Of a stretch of 64,000 nt of DNA, positions 7,853 through 16,740 are shown in pieces. The number at the start of each line of letters is the position of its first letter. The first letter of the stretch is position 1. Origin of the DNA: UBA11957 sp963603285 (GTDB taxonomy: Bacteria > Bacillota > Clostridia > Lachnospirales > Lachnospiraceae); contig CAVCMG010000002.1 in the NCBI GenBank assembly GCA_963603285.1, positions 68,159 to 132,158 on the forward strand. The letters are read 5' to 3'. The notes under the pieces are model-generated. The model was not told the origin of the DNA. It saw nothing but the letters and a program-made list of their open reading frames with translations, and did not search any database. Made by a program: the position numbers and the translations under genes.

Positions 7853-9139
7853 TTATGAGAGTTCGGCGATCTGGGTGACGCCGACGTAGATGTCCTGGAT
7901 TCGGTACCAGGTGGCGTAGTCGGTGACTCCGGTGGCGGGGAGACCGAAGATGCGCTGGAAGGTGCGGACGGCGTTTTGGGTGGCTTCGCCGTAGATGCCG
8001 TCAACGGCTAATGTGGGGACGGCGGGGTAGCCAGTGGCTATGGCGTTTATCTGTTCCTGGAGCTGGCGGACTTTGAGGCCGCTGGCGCCGATGGTGAGGT
8101 CGTAGCCGGGCCAGGAGGCGGGGATGCCTTCGATGGTTTCGGCGGTGTTGATGTAGAGGTTGCTGCCGTAGTAGTATCTCAGGATCTGGATGGTGGTGTA
8201 GCCCTGGTCGGCGAGGGATTTGCTGCCCCACTGGCTCATCCAGTTGGGACAGGTGACGCGTTCGCCATCGCAGTACTGGGTGAGGATGGGCTGTTTGACA
8301 TTGGGGCGGGACAGGTAGCTGCCAAATTGTTCGTCGACGAGGCGGCTGACGTTTTCGAAGTAGTTGCGGCCGTTGATCCATTTGTGGTCATAGGCGGTGG
8401 ATGAGGTTATGGTGAAGTCGTAGCCGCGGTTTCTGTACCATTCGGTGTAGACACGGTTCAGGGTGAAGGACATGATGGCGAGGATGTTGGCACGGATGGC
8501 GGCTTCGGGCCAGGTGGAGTAGATTTCGCTGCAGGCTACGTTTTTGATGTAGTCACGGTAGGTGACATAGTAGTTGGCGGCGGTGCTGTCGGAGGGGGCG
8601 CCGTCGTGGACTATGACGTATTCGGGTACGACAACGCGGCTTAATACGATCTCGCCGGTCTCGTTGACGGGCTTGATCTCTTCTTCGGGGATTTTGGCGG
8701 GATAATCGCCGTAGAGTGTATGTGCACCGATGACGAAGCGGGCAAAGTCTTCACCCTCAGTAATCGGCACCATGGCGATGGGCTGGATGGAGGTTGTGTT
8801 CTGGAAAAGCTCACTGCCGCTGACGTCTATAGATTCGTAGCCGGAAGCTGTAACACGAATGGTATATTCTGCATAGGGCTGCTGCTCCTGATCCGGCGAC
8901 AGACTGTAGCTTTCGGGGGGTGTTTCGAGTTCGATCGGTGCTGTCTGGCCGGATTCATCGGTGGTCAGCTCAGCCACGGTACTATCCGGTTCTCCGGTGA
9001 AGGATATCGTGACGCTCGCTCCCCGTATCGGACGGTTGTCGATCCGCGACGTCACCTGCACATACAGCTGTCCCTCATTCTCGTCCTCTGTCTGCATAGC
9101 TCTCCAGAAGCTGTTGTCTCTATATCTTTCCTTATTCAT
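7853..9139 (-). CDS. SpoIID-like protein with C-terminal peptidoglycan-binding domain
   Basis: A 428-residue protein in three parts. Residues 18-125 form a carboxypeptidase-regulatory-like beta domain (LYVQVTSRIDNRPIRGASVT, then YTIRVTASGYESIDV). Residues about 165-290 match the SpoIID/LytB fold (YRDYIKNVACSEIYSTWPEA, then AIRANILAIMSFTLNRVY); SpoIID is the lytic transglycosylase of spore engulfment, and the Glu in ACSEIYSTW sits where its catalytic Glu is found. Residues 345-420 are a PG_binding_1 domain (GLKVRQLQEQINAIA, then VDGIYGEATQNAVRTFQRIF). There is no signal peptide or membrane anchor, which is odd for a wall enzyme. Start at 9139 has GGAG. It is monocistronic. Confidence 0.8.
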   Translation of the reverse strand: MNKERYRDNSFWRAMQTEDENEGQLYVQVTSRIDNRPIRGASVTISFTGEPDSTVAELTTDESGQTAPIELETPPESYSLSPDQEQQPYAEYTIRVTASGYESIDVSGSELFQNTTSIQPIAMVPITEGEDFARFVIGAHTLYGDYPAKIPEEEIKPVNETGEIVLSRVVVPEYVIVHDGAPSDSTAANYYVTYRDYIKNVACSEIYSTWPEAAIRANILAIMSFTLNRVYTEWYRNRGYDFTITSSTAYDHKWINGRNYFENVSRLVDEQFGSYLSRPNVKQPILTQYCDGERVTCPNWMSQWGSKSLADQGYTTIQILRYYYGSNLYINTAETIEGIPASWPGYDLTIGASGLKVRQLQEQINAIATGYPAVPTLAVDGIYGEATQNAVRTFQRIFGLPATGVTDYATWYRIQDIYVGVTQIAELS

Positions 9140-9210
9140 TTATATCTCCACACAGGACACAGTTTTCTTCTTAATTATAGTATACATAGGACAGCTTATA
9201 TGCCTTTGTA

Positions 9211-9243
9211 AAAACAGAAAAAGAGAGCACATACATGCTCTCT
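9211..9243 (-). terminator. Terminator of the ABC exporter genes
   Basis: Arms AGAGAGCA (9222-9229) and TGCTCTCT (9236-9243) with a 6-nt loop. The minus strand continues into a T-rich run. Confidence 0.75.
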
Positions 9244-9251
9244 CTCCGTTT

Positions 9252-9329
9252 AAAATTCTCCACTTATATGGCAGGAGCTCTCCCGAGTTGAAAATCTTCC
9301 ACTTATATGGCAGGAACTCTCCGAACTAT
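9252..9329. repeat. Two tandem copies of a 39-bp repeat
   Basis: Copies at 9252-9290 and 9291-9329 share CCACTTATATGGCAGGA and roughly 30 of 39 positions. They lie just past the exporter stop codon, on the distal side toward the terminator. Function unknown. Confidence 0.7.
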
Positions 9330-9380
9330 AAATCTAGTTATAGAATACATACTTTTCATAAAAATGTCAATATGTTTTTT

Positions 9381-11114
9381 CTACATCTGCCATCCAGCCG
9401 CCTGCATCTGCGTCTCCATCATATGCTGATAGATCCCCTTCTGCTTCTCCAATTCAGCCGGTGCACCCTGCTCGGCCACAATGCCGTCTTTTAACACAAC
9501 GATTTTGTCTGCTTCCGCTACTGTACGCATCCTGTGCGCAATGATCAACACCGTCTTATCCTTGATCAGTCTCGACAGCGACTCCTGGATCAGCGTCTCA
9601 TTATCCACATCCAGCGAAGCCGTAGCCTCATCCAGCAAAATAATCGGCGCATCCTTCAAGAAAGCACGCGCAATCGAGATTCTCTGTCTCTCACCACCGG
9701 ACAGCTCTGAACCATTCTCACCGATCATCGTATGCCAGCCATCCGGCAGCTTCTCAGCAAATTCATCACAATGCGCCAGTTTAGCCGCCGCAATGACCTC
9801 TTCATCCGTCGCATCCTGCTTACCGATCCGGATATTTTCCATAATCGTATTATTAAACAGCGTCACATCCTGGAATACAATCGCATACAGTGACATCAAC
9901 GTCTCCGGATCAATCCTGGAAATATCCATACCGCCCACAGTGATCCTGCCCTTCTGGATATCCCAGAACCGGGAAGCCAGTCTTGACACCGTAGTCTTGC
10001 CACCGCCGGACGGTCCGATCAGCGCCGTAACCTCGCCCTGCTTCGCTGTAAATGTAACATCCTTTAAGACATCCTCTCTGTCATTGTAGGCAAATCCCAC
10101 ATGAGAAAATTCCACATCACAGCCAGTATTGGACAGTTCTTCCTTTCCCGTCTGTGTCTCATGGGACAAAATCTCATCCATACGCTTACACTGTACATCC
10201 GCGGAAATGATCGCCGCCAGATTCTGTAAAGAAATCTGCATCGGATCATACAGCCGGGATACAAGAAGCAGAAACATAAAGAAGGTCAGTACATCCAGCT
10301 TTCCCTGTGCCAGCAAAACACTGCCGGTCAGCGCTGTTGTGGCGATACCGAATTTCAGCACCATCTGGGCACTGGATACGAATACCGCTGCGGTAAGCTC
10401 CGTTACGATCGCATGCTTTTCCACATCCCGGATCTTTTTGTCCAGCCCTTTCATATATTCTTCCTGTGCATTGTTGGCCCGCAGGTCACGAACCGTCTCC
10501 AGACACTCCTGCATACCGTCCGCACACGCCATTTTCAGCTCCATCTGACGGCCAACCGCCTTTCTCTGGACATTACCGGAGAAAAATACGATCAAGAAAG
10601 CGATCGGCAATACCCAGAGTGCCGCCAGCGCCATTCTCCAGTCAAAGAAAAACAGGCTGATCGCTACCAGTGCCGTAGAAATGCAGGCACCCACAAGCTC
10701 CGGAATCCAGTGGGAAGACGCTGTTTCCAGCGTCGCACAGTCCGCCATGATCGTACTTGTCAGATCGGCAAGATCCTTTTTCCCAAAGAAGGACAGCGGG
10801 ATCTTTCTCAGCTTTTCTGCCAGAGAAATCCGGCGCACGCCACTCTCCACATAGGTGGACAAAAACGTGGCATTATACTGGATATATGTCGTCACACCGA
10901 TCAGCAGCAGGCAGATCAGACAACCGACGCCAAACAGCACGCCCTTGCCCTCCAGCGTATGCTCCATATAGCTTTTCACCAGCAGATACAGCATACCTAC
11001 CGGAAACATCAGAACGATATCCGATACAGTGACAGATACGAATGCTTTTAACATATCCTTTGCGCCCTGCTCGGACAGCGCATATTTATGCTGTAATTTT
11101 TCTTTTAACGTCAT
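9381..11114 (-). CDS. ABC exporter subunit, fused permease and ATPase (second of pair)
   Basis: A 577-residue half-transporter. Residues 1-310 carry six hydrophobic helices (e.g. VTVSDIVLMFPVGMLYLLV). Residues 335-565 are the ATPase with Walker A GPSGGGKTT, Q-loop FQDVTLF, signature LSGGERQR and Walker B/D-loop ILLDEATASLD, plus the H-loop AHR. All catalytic residues are present. It starts 3 bases after the stop of the upstream half-transporter, so the two are co-translated and very likely form a heterodimer. A terminator follows. Substrate unknown; a TetR gene upstream points to export of a toxic or regulated compound. Confidence 0.93.
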   Translation of the reverse strand: MTLKEKLQHKYALSEQGAKDMLKAFVSVTVSDIVLMFPVGMLYLLVKSYMEHTLEGKGVLFGVGCLICLLLIGVTTYIQYNATFLSTYVESGVRRISLAEKLRKIPLSFFGKKDLADLTSTIMADCATLETASSHWIPELVGACISTALVAISLFFFDWRMALAALWVLPIAFLIVFFSGNVQRKAVGRQMELKMACADGMQECLETVRDLRANNAQEEYMKGLDKKIRDVEKHAIVTELTAAVFVSSAQMVLKFGIATTALTGSVLLAQGKLDVLTFFMFLLLVSRLYDPMQISLQNLAAIISADVQCKRMDEILSHETQTGKEELSNTGCDVEFSHVGFAYNDREDVLKDVTFTAKQGEVTALIGPSGGGKTTVSRLASRFWDIQKGRITVGGMDISRIDPETLMSLYAIVFQDVTLFNNTIMENIRIGKQDATDEEVIAAAKLAHCDEFAEKLPDGWHTMIGENGSELSGGERQRISIARAFLKDAPIILLDEATASLDVDNETLIQESLSRLIKDKTVLIIAHRMRTVAEADKIVVLKDGIVAEQGAPAELEKQKGIYQHMMETQMQAAGWQM

Positions 11115-11117
11115 GAT

Positions 11118-12896
11118 CTATGCACCTACCTTCCAACGGACAGACTGATTATAGGCATCCCACATATGGGCATACAGTCCCTGCTTTTTCAGCAATTCAT
11201 CATGTGTACCGGATTCCTCGATCTCGCCATCTTTCAGGACACAGATCCGATCCGCACTCACAACCGAAGACAGTCTGTGTGCAATCATGATCACGGTCTT
11301 ACCCTCCGAAAGCCGCGAGAACGCCTCCTGTACCTTCGCCTCATTATCCGGATCCGCAAAGGCGGTAGCCTCGTCAAGGATCAGGATCGGTGCATTTTTC
11401 AGCATGGCCCGTGCAATGGAAAGACGCTGCATTTCACCGCCGGAAACATAGGTTCCCTTGCTTCCGATCACCGTATCGATGCCCTGCGGCAGCTTCTCGA
11501 TGATATCCTCGCACTGGGCATTTTTCAGTGCTTCCATGACTTCTTCCCTTGTCGCATCCTTTCTGCCCATGCGGACATTATCAAGGATTGACATTTTCAA
11601 AAGCTTACTGTCCTGGAATACAAAGGATACCCGGTTCATCAGCTCTGCAGACGGGATATCCCGCACATCCACACCACCGATACGCACCGTGCCCTCTGTC
11701 GTGTCAAAGAAACGGGCCACCAGACTCGCCAGTGTCGTCTTACCACCGCCGGAAGGACCGACAAAGGCAACATGCTCGCCCTCTCCGATTTCAAGACTGA
11801 TCTCATGCAGGGCATCTTTTTCAGCATTTTCGTACCGGAAAGTCACATGATCAAACTCTACAGAATTTTCTGCGACCTCTTTTTTCTCCGCTGTCTCCGG
11901 CAACGGTTTGCGATCCATAATGTCATCGATTCTTGCCAGAGCATCGGCCACGATCATTTTATTTTCGCTGGAGAACATGATCTTATTCAGTGTCACCGTG
12001 ATGATCGGTGTGATAATAATATAAAACAGCAGATTTAACAGATACGCATCGCTCGCCGTAAAGAAAAAGGCCGTAGCGATCAGCACCGCAAATACCGCAT
12101 TGATGATCGTCGTGTAAAAGACCATCGGCAGACGCAGATCCAGCGTATAGGCAATCGTCCATTTCTCATATTTTTTGATGGAATCCCGGAAACGCTTGAA
12201 AGAAAATACCGACTGGCCAAAGGTCTTGACAACCGGGATACCGCGGACATACTCTACCGCCTCACTCGACATCTCTTCCAGCGCATTCTGGTATTCCTTC
12301 ATCTTTGCTTCCATCTTCTTGCCGGTCATGGAGCCCATGATCAGGAAAGCCAGCACTACCGGCACAAGGCTGAGCAGTCCAAGCCGCCAGTCAAACGCCA
12401 GAAGCAGCACAAGAAGTCCCACCGGTGTCGCATAAGCCCCCGCCTGGTCCGGCAGCTGATGCGCCAGATATGTTTCCGTGGAAGCACTGCATTCATTGAC
12501 AACCTTGCGGATCTTACCACTGCCCTCTCTGTCCATAAAGCCTATCGGCAGTGTGACGATATGATGCATCATCTGGGAACGCATCACTGCCTGCACATGG
12601 AAGGCCGCGATATGGGAGCAGATCAGTGCACATATGTACGTGATCATCGATAACAGGGCAAATCCCACGGCTGACCAGCCATAGCTGGACAGATGCTGCG
12701 CCTGGCTGTAATCCGGTGCAACGGCCAGCACCTCTTTGATGATCCTCCAGATGTAATAAAATGGTACAAGCGCGATCCACGCACTGACCACCGACAGTAT
12801 CCAGGAAAGTATCGTCAAATAGCGATAGCTTCCCGCATACTCGAAAAGTCTTGCAATCGAACTCTTTTTCTTCATGCTTTTCCTCTTTTCTGTCAT
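11118..12896 (-). CDS. ABC exporter subunit, fused permease and ATPase (first of pair)
   Basis: A 592-residue half-transporter. Residues 20-320 are the six-helix membrane domain. Residues 345-585 are the ATPase with Walker A GPSGGGKTT, signature VSGGEMQR and Walker B LILDEATAFADPDNE. The D-loop here reads AFADPD rather than the SLD of its partner, while the catalytic Glu after Walker B is kept in both, so neither site is obviously dead. Between this gene and the tetR gene lies a strong terminator, so the exporter pair probably has its own promoter in 12897-13000; I could not find a copy of the tetR operator there. Confidence 0.93.
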   Translation of the reverse strand: MTEKRKSMKKKSSIARLFEYAGSYRYLTILSWILSVVSAWIALVPFYYIWRIIKEVLAVAPDYSQAQHLSSYGWSAVGFALLSMITYICALICSHIAAFHVQAVMRSQMMHHIVTLPIGFMDREGSGKIRKVVNECSASTETYLAHQLPDQAGAYATPVGLLVLLLAFDWRLGLLSLVPVVLAFLIMGSMTGKKMEAKMKEYQNALEEMSSEAVEYVRGIPVVKTFGQSVFSFKRFRDSIKKYEKWTIAYTLDLRLPMVFYTTIINAVFAVLIATAFFFTASDAYLLNLLFYIIITPIITVTLNKIMFSSENKMIVADALARIDDIMDRKPLPETAEKKEVAENSVEFDHVTFRYENAEKDALHEISLEIGEGEHVAFVGPSGGGKTTLASLVARFFDTTEGTVRIGGVDVRDIPSAELMNRVSFVFQDSKLLKMSILDNVRMGRKDATREEVMEALKNAQCEDIIEKLPQGIDTVIGSKGTYVSGGEMQRLSIARAMLKNAPILILDEATAFADPDNEAKVQEAFSRLSEGKTVIMIAHRLSSVVSADRICVLKDGEIEESGTHDELLKKQGLYAHMWDAYNQSVRWKVGA

Positions 12897-12999
12897 AGTT
12901 TTCTTTGCCGGGCTTTGTGCATCTCACAAAGTCTGTGGCTGGGAACCTTTATTACATAACGCTCACAGATATTAGATTTTGCTAACCATGGATTTCAAA

Positions 13000-13033
13000 A
13001 AAGGCTGTCCTGTACTGCTGCACCCGGACAGCC
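13000..13033 (-). terminator. Terminator of the tetR gene
   Basis: Arms GGCTGTCC (13003-13010) and GGACAGCC (13026-13033), followed on the minus strand by six Ts. It separates tetR from the exporter genes. Confidence 0.85.
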
Positions 13034-13093
13034 CTGCTTTATCCTTTGCACTGCGCTCCCGTTTGTGTCTCTTGTCCACATCCGGTTTGCAGA

Positions 13094-13735
13094 TCACTCT
13101 TTTTCCGTTTCCTGCGGCAAAAAATTCATCACCGCATTCCAGCCGCCAAAATGATATTTTTCCAGCATTTTGAGATATCCTTTTGCCTTCTCGATCGGCA
13201 TCTTATGCCGAACGACTTCAAAAATACTCTCAAACATCGCTGTCGTCATAATGTGGATAAAATCCTCCGGCACTTCCGCCTCACCCGCATTTTCATACTG
13301 GATCGCCTGCATAAATTTGTAGGTGTACTCCGTCTCGATCTCTACCAGATGATCGACAAAATGCTGATACTTCGTACCGTAGGAAGCATCCAGCAAAAGC
13401 TGAAATTCTTCAAAATGCCCGTACATACACACAAGGATCTCATCCATGCCGTGCTGCACATAGTTACGCATCTGTCCGGCCTGTTCCTTTTCATCCACCG
13501 CATGAAACGTCTCCTGCCTCCGCAGGAAAATCTCGGTAAACTCCTGAACCGCCGGTTCAACGATCGCGCTGAACAGTCCCTCCTTACCGCCAAAACGGGA
13601 ATAAATCGATCCCGTCGTCGTATCTGCCTTCGCTGCAATCGTACGAAGCGATGCATCTGCATAACCTCTCTCCAGAAATTCTGCTTTGGCACATGCCAGA
13701 ATCTTTTCTGAAACTCCTTCTATTGGTTTAGCCAT
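13094..13735 (-). CDS. TetR/AcrR family transcriptional repressor
   Basis: A 213-residue TetR protein. Residues 8-55 are the helix-turn-helix (ILACAKAEFLERGYADASLR, then TIAAKADTTTGSIYSRFGGK). The helical remainder is the ligand and dimer domain. Start ATG 13735 has GGAGG. A 22-bp imperfect palindrome lies 12 bases upstream of the start, so autoregulation is likely. It lies upstream of, and in the same direction as, the two ABC exporter genes but is separated from them by a terminator; control of the exporter is inferred from position only. Confidence 0.9.
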   Translation of the reverse strand: MAKPIEGVSEKILACAKAEFLERGYADASLRTIAAKADTTTGSIYSRFGGKEGLFSAIVEPAVQEFTEIFLRRQETFHAVDEKEQAGQMRNYVQHGMDEILVCMYGHFEEFQLLLDASYGTKYQHFVDHLVEIETEYTYKFMQAIQYENAGEAEVPEDFIHIMTTAMFESIFEVVRHKMPIEKAKGYLKMLEKYHFGGWNAVMNFLPQETEKE

Positions 13736-13746
13736 TCTACCTCCGT

Positions 13747-13768
13747 AACAGTGTTATGCAACACCGTT
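13747..13768. promoter_or_regulatory. Candidate TetR operator
   Basis: Half sites AACAGTGTT (13747-13755) and AACACCGTT (13760-13768), with a 4-bp spacer, are inverted with one mismatch. It lies directly upstream of the tetR ribosome site. Confidence 0.65.
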
Positions 13769-13856
13769 ATAAACATACTACTACCTGTTTCATATGTCAA
13801 AAGGAGGGCAGAGAAAAATGAGATTCTCTGGCTCTCCTCCCTGTGCACAAACCACT

Positions 13857-15074
13857 TTAATACACTTTTCCTTTGTTTATAATCCTCTGGATTTTCATAT
13901 TCTGATCTATCAACACAATATCCGCCCGATACCCCGGTGCAATTTTTCCATACACATCATCTATTCCTATTGCTCTCGCCGGATTTTCTGTGGCCGCACG
14001 TATGGCATCCTCCAGAGGAATACCCATATGCTGTACGCAGTTGACCATACAGTCGTACAGATTCGTTACGCTTCCAGCGATCGTGTCCGGATGGTCTGTC
14101 AGTACGGCTTCTTTTCCTTTCACGGTAACGCTCTGACCTCCCAGCTGATATATGCCATCGGGAAGCCCTGTGGCTTCCATGCTGTCGGAAATCAGAATGA
14201 GTCGTTCACCACCAAACAGCTGAAACGCCAGGCGCACAGCGGCCGGGTGATTATGGATACCGTCTGCGATCAGCTCTGCCTCTGCCCCAGCCTCCACTGC
14301 TGCCAGAATCGGGCCAGGCTCTCTGTGTCCGATGTCCGGCATGGCGTTGTACAGATGTGTCAGATGAGTCGCTCCCTTCCCGAAAGCTTCTTTGGCCGTT
14401 TCGTAGGTACAGCAGGTATGGCCCAGTGAAATTTTCACTTCCCTGTGGCATTGTTCGATAAACGCTATGGCCCCGTCAGTCTCCGGTGCCAGATCCAGCA
14501 ACCGGATCAGACCGCCGCTTCGTTCCTGCAGCCGCCGAAACATTCCTATATCTGCTGGCTGAATATACGCCGGATTCTGTGCTCCGGCTTTTTTTCGACT
14601 GATAAACGGGCCCTCCATATGGATACCGACCAGATCAGCACGCATCGTATCATCCTCTGTACTTAGCATCTGATTTGCTATGTCATGCCTTTGTTTATAT
14701 AACCGGGCTTTGTCCATGATATTGCCAAGGATTTCCTCGCTGTAAGACATCGTAGCCGGACAGATAGCAAGAATGCCATGTCTCACTTCATATTCTGCTA
14801 TTTTTTTCAGTTCATCCACCGTTGCTGTACAAAAATCATGTCCCACAGCACCGTGAAGGTGTATGTCCACAAGACCCGGAATTGCATAAAGGCCCTCTGC
14901 ATCAATCTCTGGGGAATCTCCCCCATGAACATCTGCATCAGACAATCCAGCCGCTTTCTCCTGCATACAACTCTCACATGGCGTAACTTCTACTATATAC
15001 TGATTTTCCACTCGTATATCTGCTTTTTCAAATTTATGGTCTCTGGTATAGACCATGGCATTTTTGATCCGCAT
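13857..15074 (-). CDS. nagA: N-acetylglucosamine-6-phosphate deacetylase
   Basis: A 405-residue amidohydrolase that removes acetate from GlcNAc-6-phosphate. Visible motifs: PGLVDIHLHGAVGHD with the HxH metal pair near residue 73, the GIHMEGPFIS metal Glu, SLGHTCCTYETA and THLTHLYNAM with further His ligands, and LISDSMEATG with the catalytic Asp. Length and order match NagA throughout. No nagB or PTS gene is adjacent, so it is a stand-alone gene feeding amino-sugar use. Start at 15074 has GAGG about 9 bases upstream. Confidence 0.95.
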   Translation of the reverse strand: MRIKNAMVYTRDHKFEKADIRVENQYIVEVTPCESCMQEKAAGLSDADVHGGDSPEIDAEGLYAIPGLVDIHLHGAVGHDFCTATVDELKKIAEYEVRHGILAICPATMSYSEEILGNIMDKARLYKQRHDIANQMLSTEDDTMRADLVGIHMEGPFISRKKAGAQNPAYIQPADIGMFRRLQERSGGLIRLLDLAPETDGAIAFIEQCHREVKISLGHTCCTYETAKEAFGKGATHLTHLYNAMPDIGHREPGPILAAVEAGAEAELIADGIHNHPAAVRLAFQLFGGERLILISDSMEATGLPDGIYQLGGQSVTVKGKEAVLTDHPDTIAGSVTNLYDCMVNCVQHMGIPLEDAIRAATENPARAIGIDDVYGKIAPGYRADIVLIDQNMKIQRIINKGKVY

Positions 15075-15084
15075 CTTTCTAACC

Positions 15085-16437
15085 TCAATCGTTACACGGA
15101 TATAGATTAAAATCTTTTAAATACCGTTTTACTAAAAAAGCACAGAAATATGGAAACGTATGAATCCCCTGTTCTATCCCGATATTACTGTCTGCCAGCT
15201 TTATCCCCCAGCCAATATCACTGTAGCTGTCTCCATCTATTAATCTGCGCAAAGATTTCGAACGATTTGTATTTGCTTTTACCTCTACCGGAACCAGAGC
15301 ATCTTTTGTTCTCACAAAGAAATCTTCTTCCAAAGTGGCATTTTCTTTTTTGTAATAATATAATCCTAACCCCTGCTTGCTAAAAGCTTCTGCAACAAAA
15401 TTCTCATATAAAGCACCCTTATACACGCCCAGATTCTTATTGGCTCTCAAATCTTCCTGTGCTTCTTCATCTAACGATGCAATCAATAACCCCGTGTCCG
15501 GATAATAAATTTTAAATTTTGACTCATCATAATTTCCTTTTAACGGGAGTTCCGGGTACTCCAGACAATAACACACCGATATGACACCTGCATCCTCCAA
15601 CCAGGTTATGCACCCCATATACTCACGACTTCTGGCTTTTTTATCAATTTTGCTCAACTGGAATTTCTTATTTTCTTTTGCCAGCTGTGCAGGTACACTC
15701 CGGTATACACTGACAATTTTTGTCTGATCCAATCCGTGAGCATATTTTCTGATATCTTCTTCATAATCCAGCTGTATCTGTATCTGTATCTCAAGTGTAT
15801 CAGAAAACGTATTGCTCTCTATATATCTGCACACAACCGCAGGCATTCCACCAAGCACACAGTAATCCAGAAACAGTGCCTTATATACCATCAGCTCAGT
15901 CTCTGAAAAAGGCACCCCATCCTGCATATGTTTCAGTATTTCCAAAATCTGAACATCCGTATAGCCTTTTGCCCATAAAAATTCTTCAAAATCCATGGAA
16001 TACATTTCGTAGTCGGTCTTATACCCCACACTGTTACTGTGAATCTGTCTGTAATTTATACCAAGCAAAGAACCACTACAGATCACATCAAATCTGCCGT
16101 CTATTTTGAATGCTTTCAAAGATGTTGCTATGTCCGGAAACTCCTGAAGCTCATCAAAAATAAACAATGTTTCATTTGGTATAAACCGCTTTGAAGGATC
16201 TATCAAAGAGATATTTTTTATAATTTCATCTACACCATATCCATCGCTCAATATAGTTTTGTATTTTTGTTCTAACACAAAGTTAATACTGACAATATTC
16301 GTGTAATTTTCTTTCGCAAAATGAAAAATCGATTCCGTTTTTCCAATCTGCCTTGCTCCCTTTACAATTAAGGGAAGTTTATCCTTTTTATTTTTCCACT
16401 CCAGCAGATAATCATCTATTTTTCGTTTTAAATACAT
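15085..16437 (-). CDS. AAA-family ATPase with DUF4143 domain
   Basis: A 450-residue protein. Residues 15-150 are an AAA_14 ATPase with Walker A VKGARQIGKT and Walker B TLFIFDELQEFPD. The second half (about 200-410) is DUF4143, ending in a nuclease-like VPVEVKANTNRSKSLRRLID segment typical of the family. Such genes are common and scattered in Lachnospiraceae; their role is unknown. The DNA is more AT-rich than its neighbours, suggesting recent arrival. The start has GGGAGGG. Upstream lies the unusual four-box 32-bp array, which may be its own control region. Confidence 0.85.
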   Translation of the reverse strand: MYLKRKIDDYLLEWKNKKDKLPLIVKGARQIGKTESIFHFAKENYTNIVSINFVLEQKYKTILSDGYGVDEIIKNISLIDPSKRFIPNETLFIFDELQEFPDIATSLKAFKIDGRFDVICSGSLLGINYRQIHSNSVGYKTDYEMYSMDFEEFLWAKGYTDVQILEILKHMQDGVPFSETELMVYKALFLDYCVLGGMPAVVCRYIESNTFSDTLEIQIQIQLDYEEDIRKYAHGLDQTKIVSVYRSVPAQLAKENKKFQLSKIDKKARSREYMGCITWLEDAGVISVCYCLEYPELPLKGNYDESKFKIYYPDTGLLIASLDEEAQEDLRANKNLGVYKGALYENFVAEAFSKQGLGLYYYKKENATLEEDFFVRTKDALVPVEVKANTNRSKSLRRLIDGDSYSDIGWGIKLADSNIGIEQGIHTFPYFCAFLVKRYLKDFNLYPCND

Positions 16438-16463
16438 ACTATCCCTCCCTTAAACATAACTTA

Positions 16464-16591
16464 TCACGAAGTATTGATATCTGTCAATTTAGTTATCACG
16501 TTTTTCATTCTATTTTATTCTATTATTTCACGTTTTTATTTATATATTTCTCTATATTTTCACGTTTTATATATTATGTGTTAATTTAGTA
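16464..16591. repeat. Four TCACG boxes at exact 32-bp spacing
   Basis: TCACG occurs at 16464, 16496, 16528 and 16560. Copies 2-4 extend to TCACGTTTT. The intervening DNA is AT-rich and not conserved. The 32-bp period is close to three helical turns, so the boxes face one side of the helix. The array starts 27 bases upstream of the AAA/DUF4143 start codon. Confidence 0.75.
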
Positions 16592-16647
16592 TCTTTTCCA
16601 TGGTTACAAATTTCATAAAGAAGCAGACATTCTATCTCTACACATAA

Positions 16648-16697
16648 AAGAACCGCCCCATCATCAGATTTTCAGTTCTAATGACACGAACGGTTCC
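16648..16697 (-). terminator. Terminator of the DUF975 gene
   Basis: GAACCG (16650-16655) pairs with CGGTTC (16691-16696) around a long loop. The minus strand continues into TTTT. It lies 44 bases past the stop. Confidence 0.6.
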
Positions 16698-16740
16698 TTT
16701 GTTCGAAAAATATCTGACTATTTTTCTATAAACTTCTTAT

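Noticed and set aside
8001..8381. Arg/Pro/His-rich 126-residue frame inside the SpoIID-like gene
   Set aside because: Same-strand out-of-frame shadow caused by a GC-rich stretch; no start signal.
16464..16591. CRISPR-like array
   Set aside because: Only 5-9 bases per unit are conserved, the spacers are AT-rich and not protospacer-like, and no cas genes are present.
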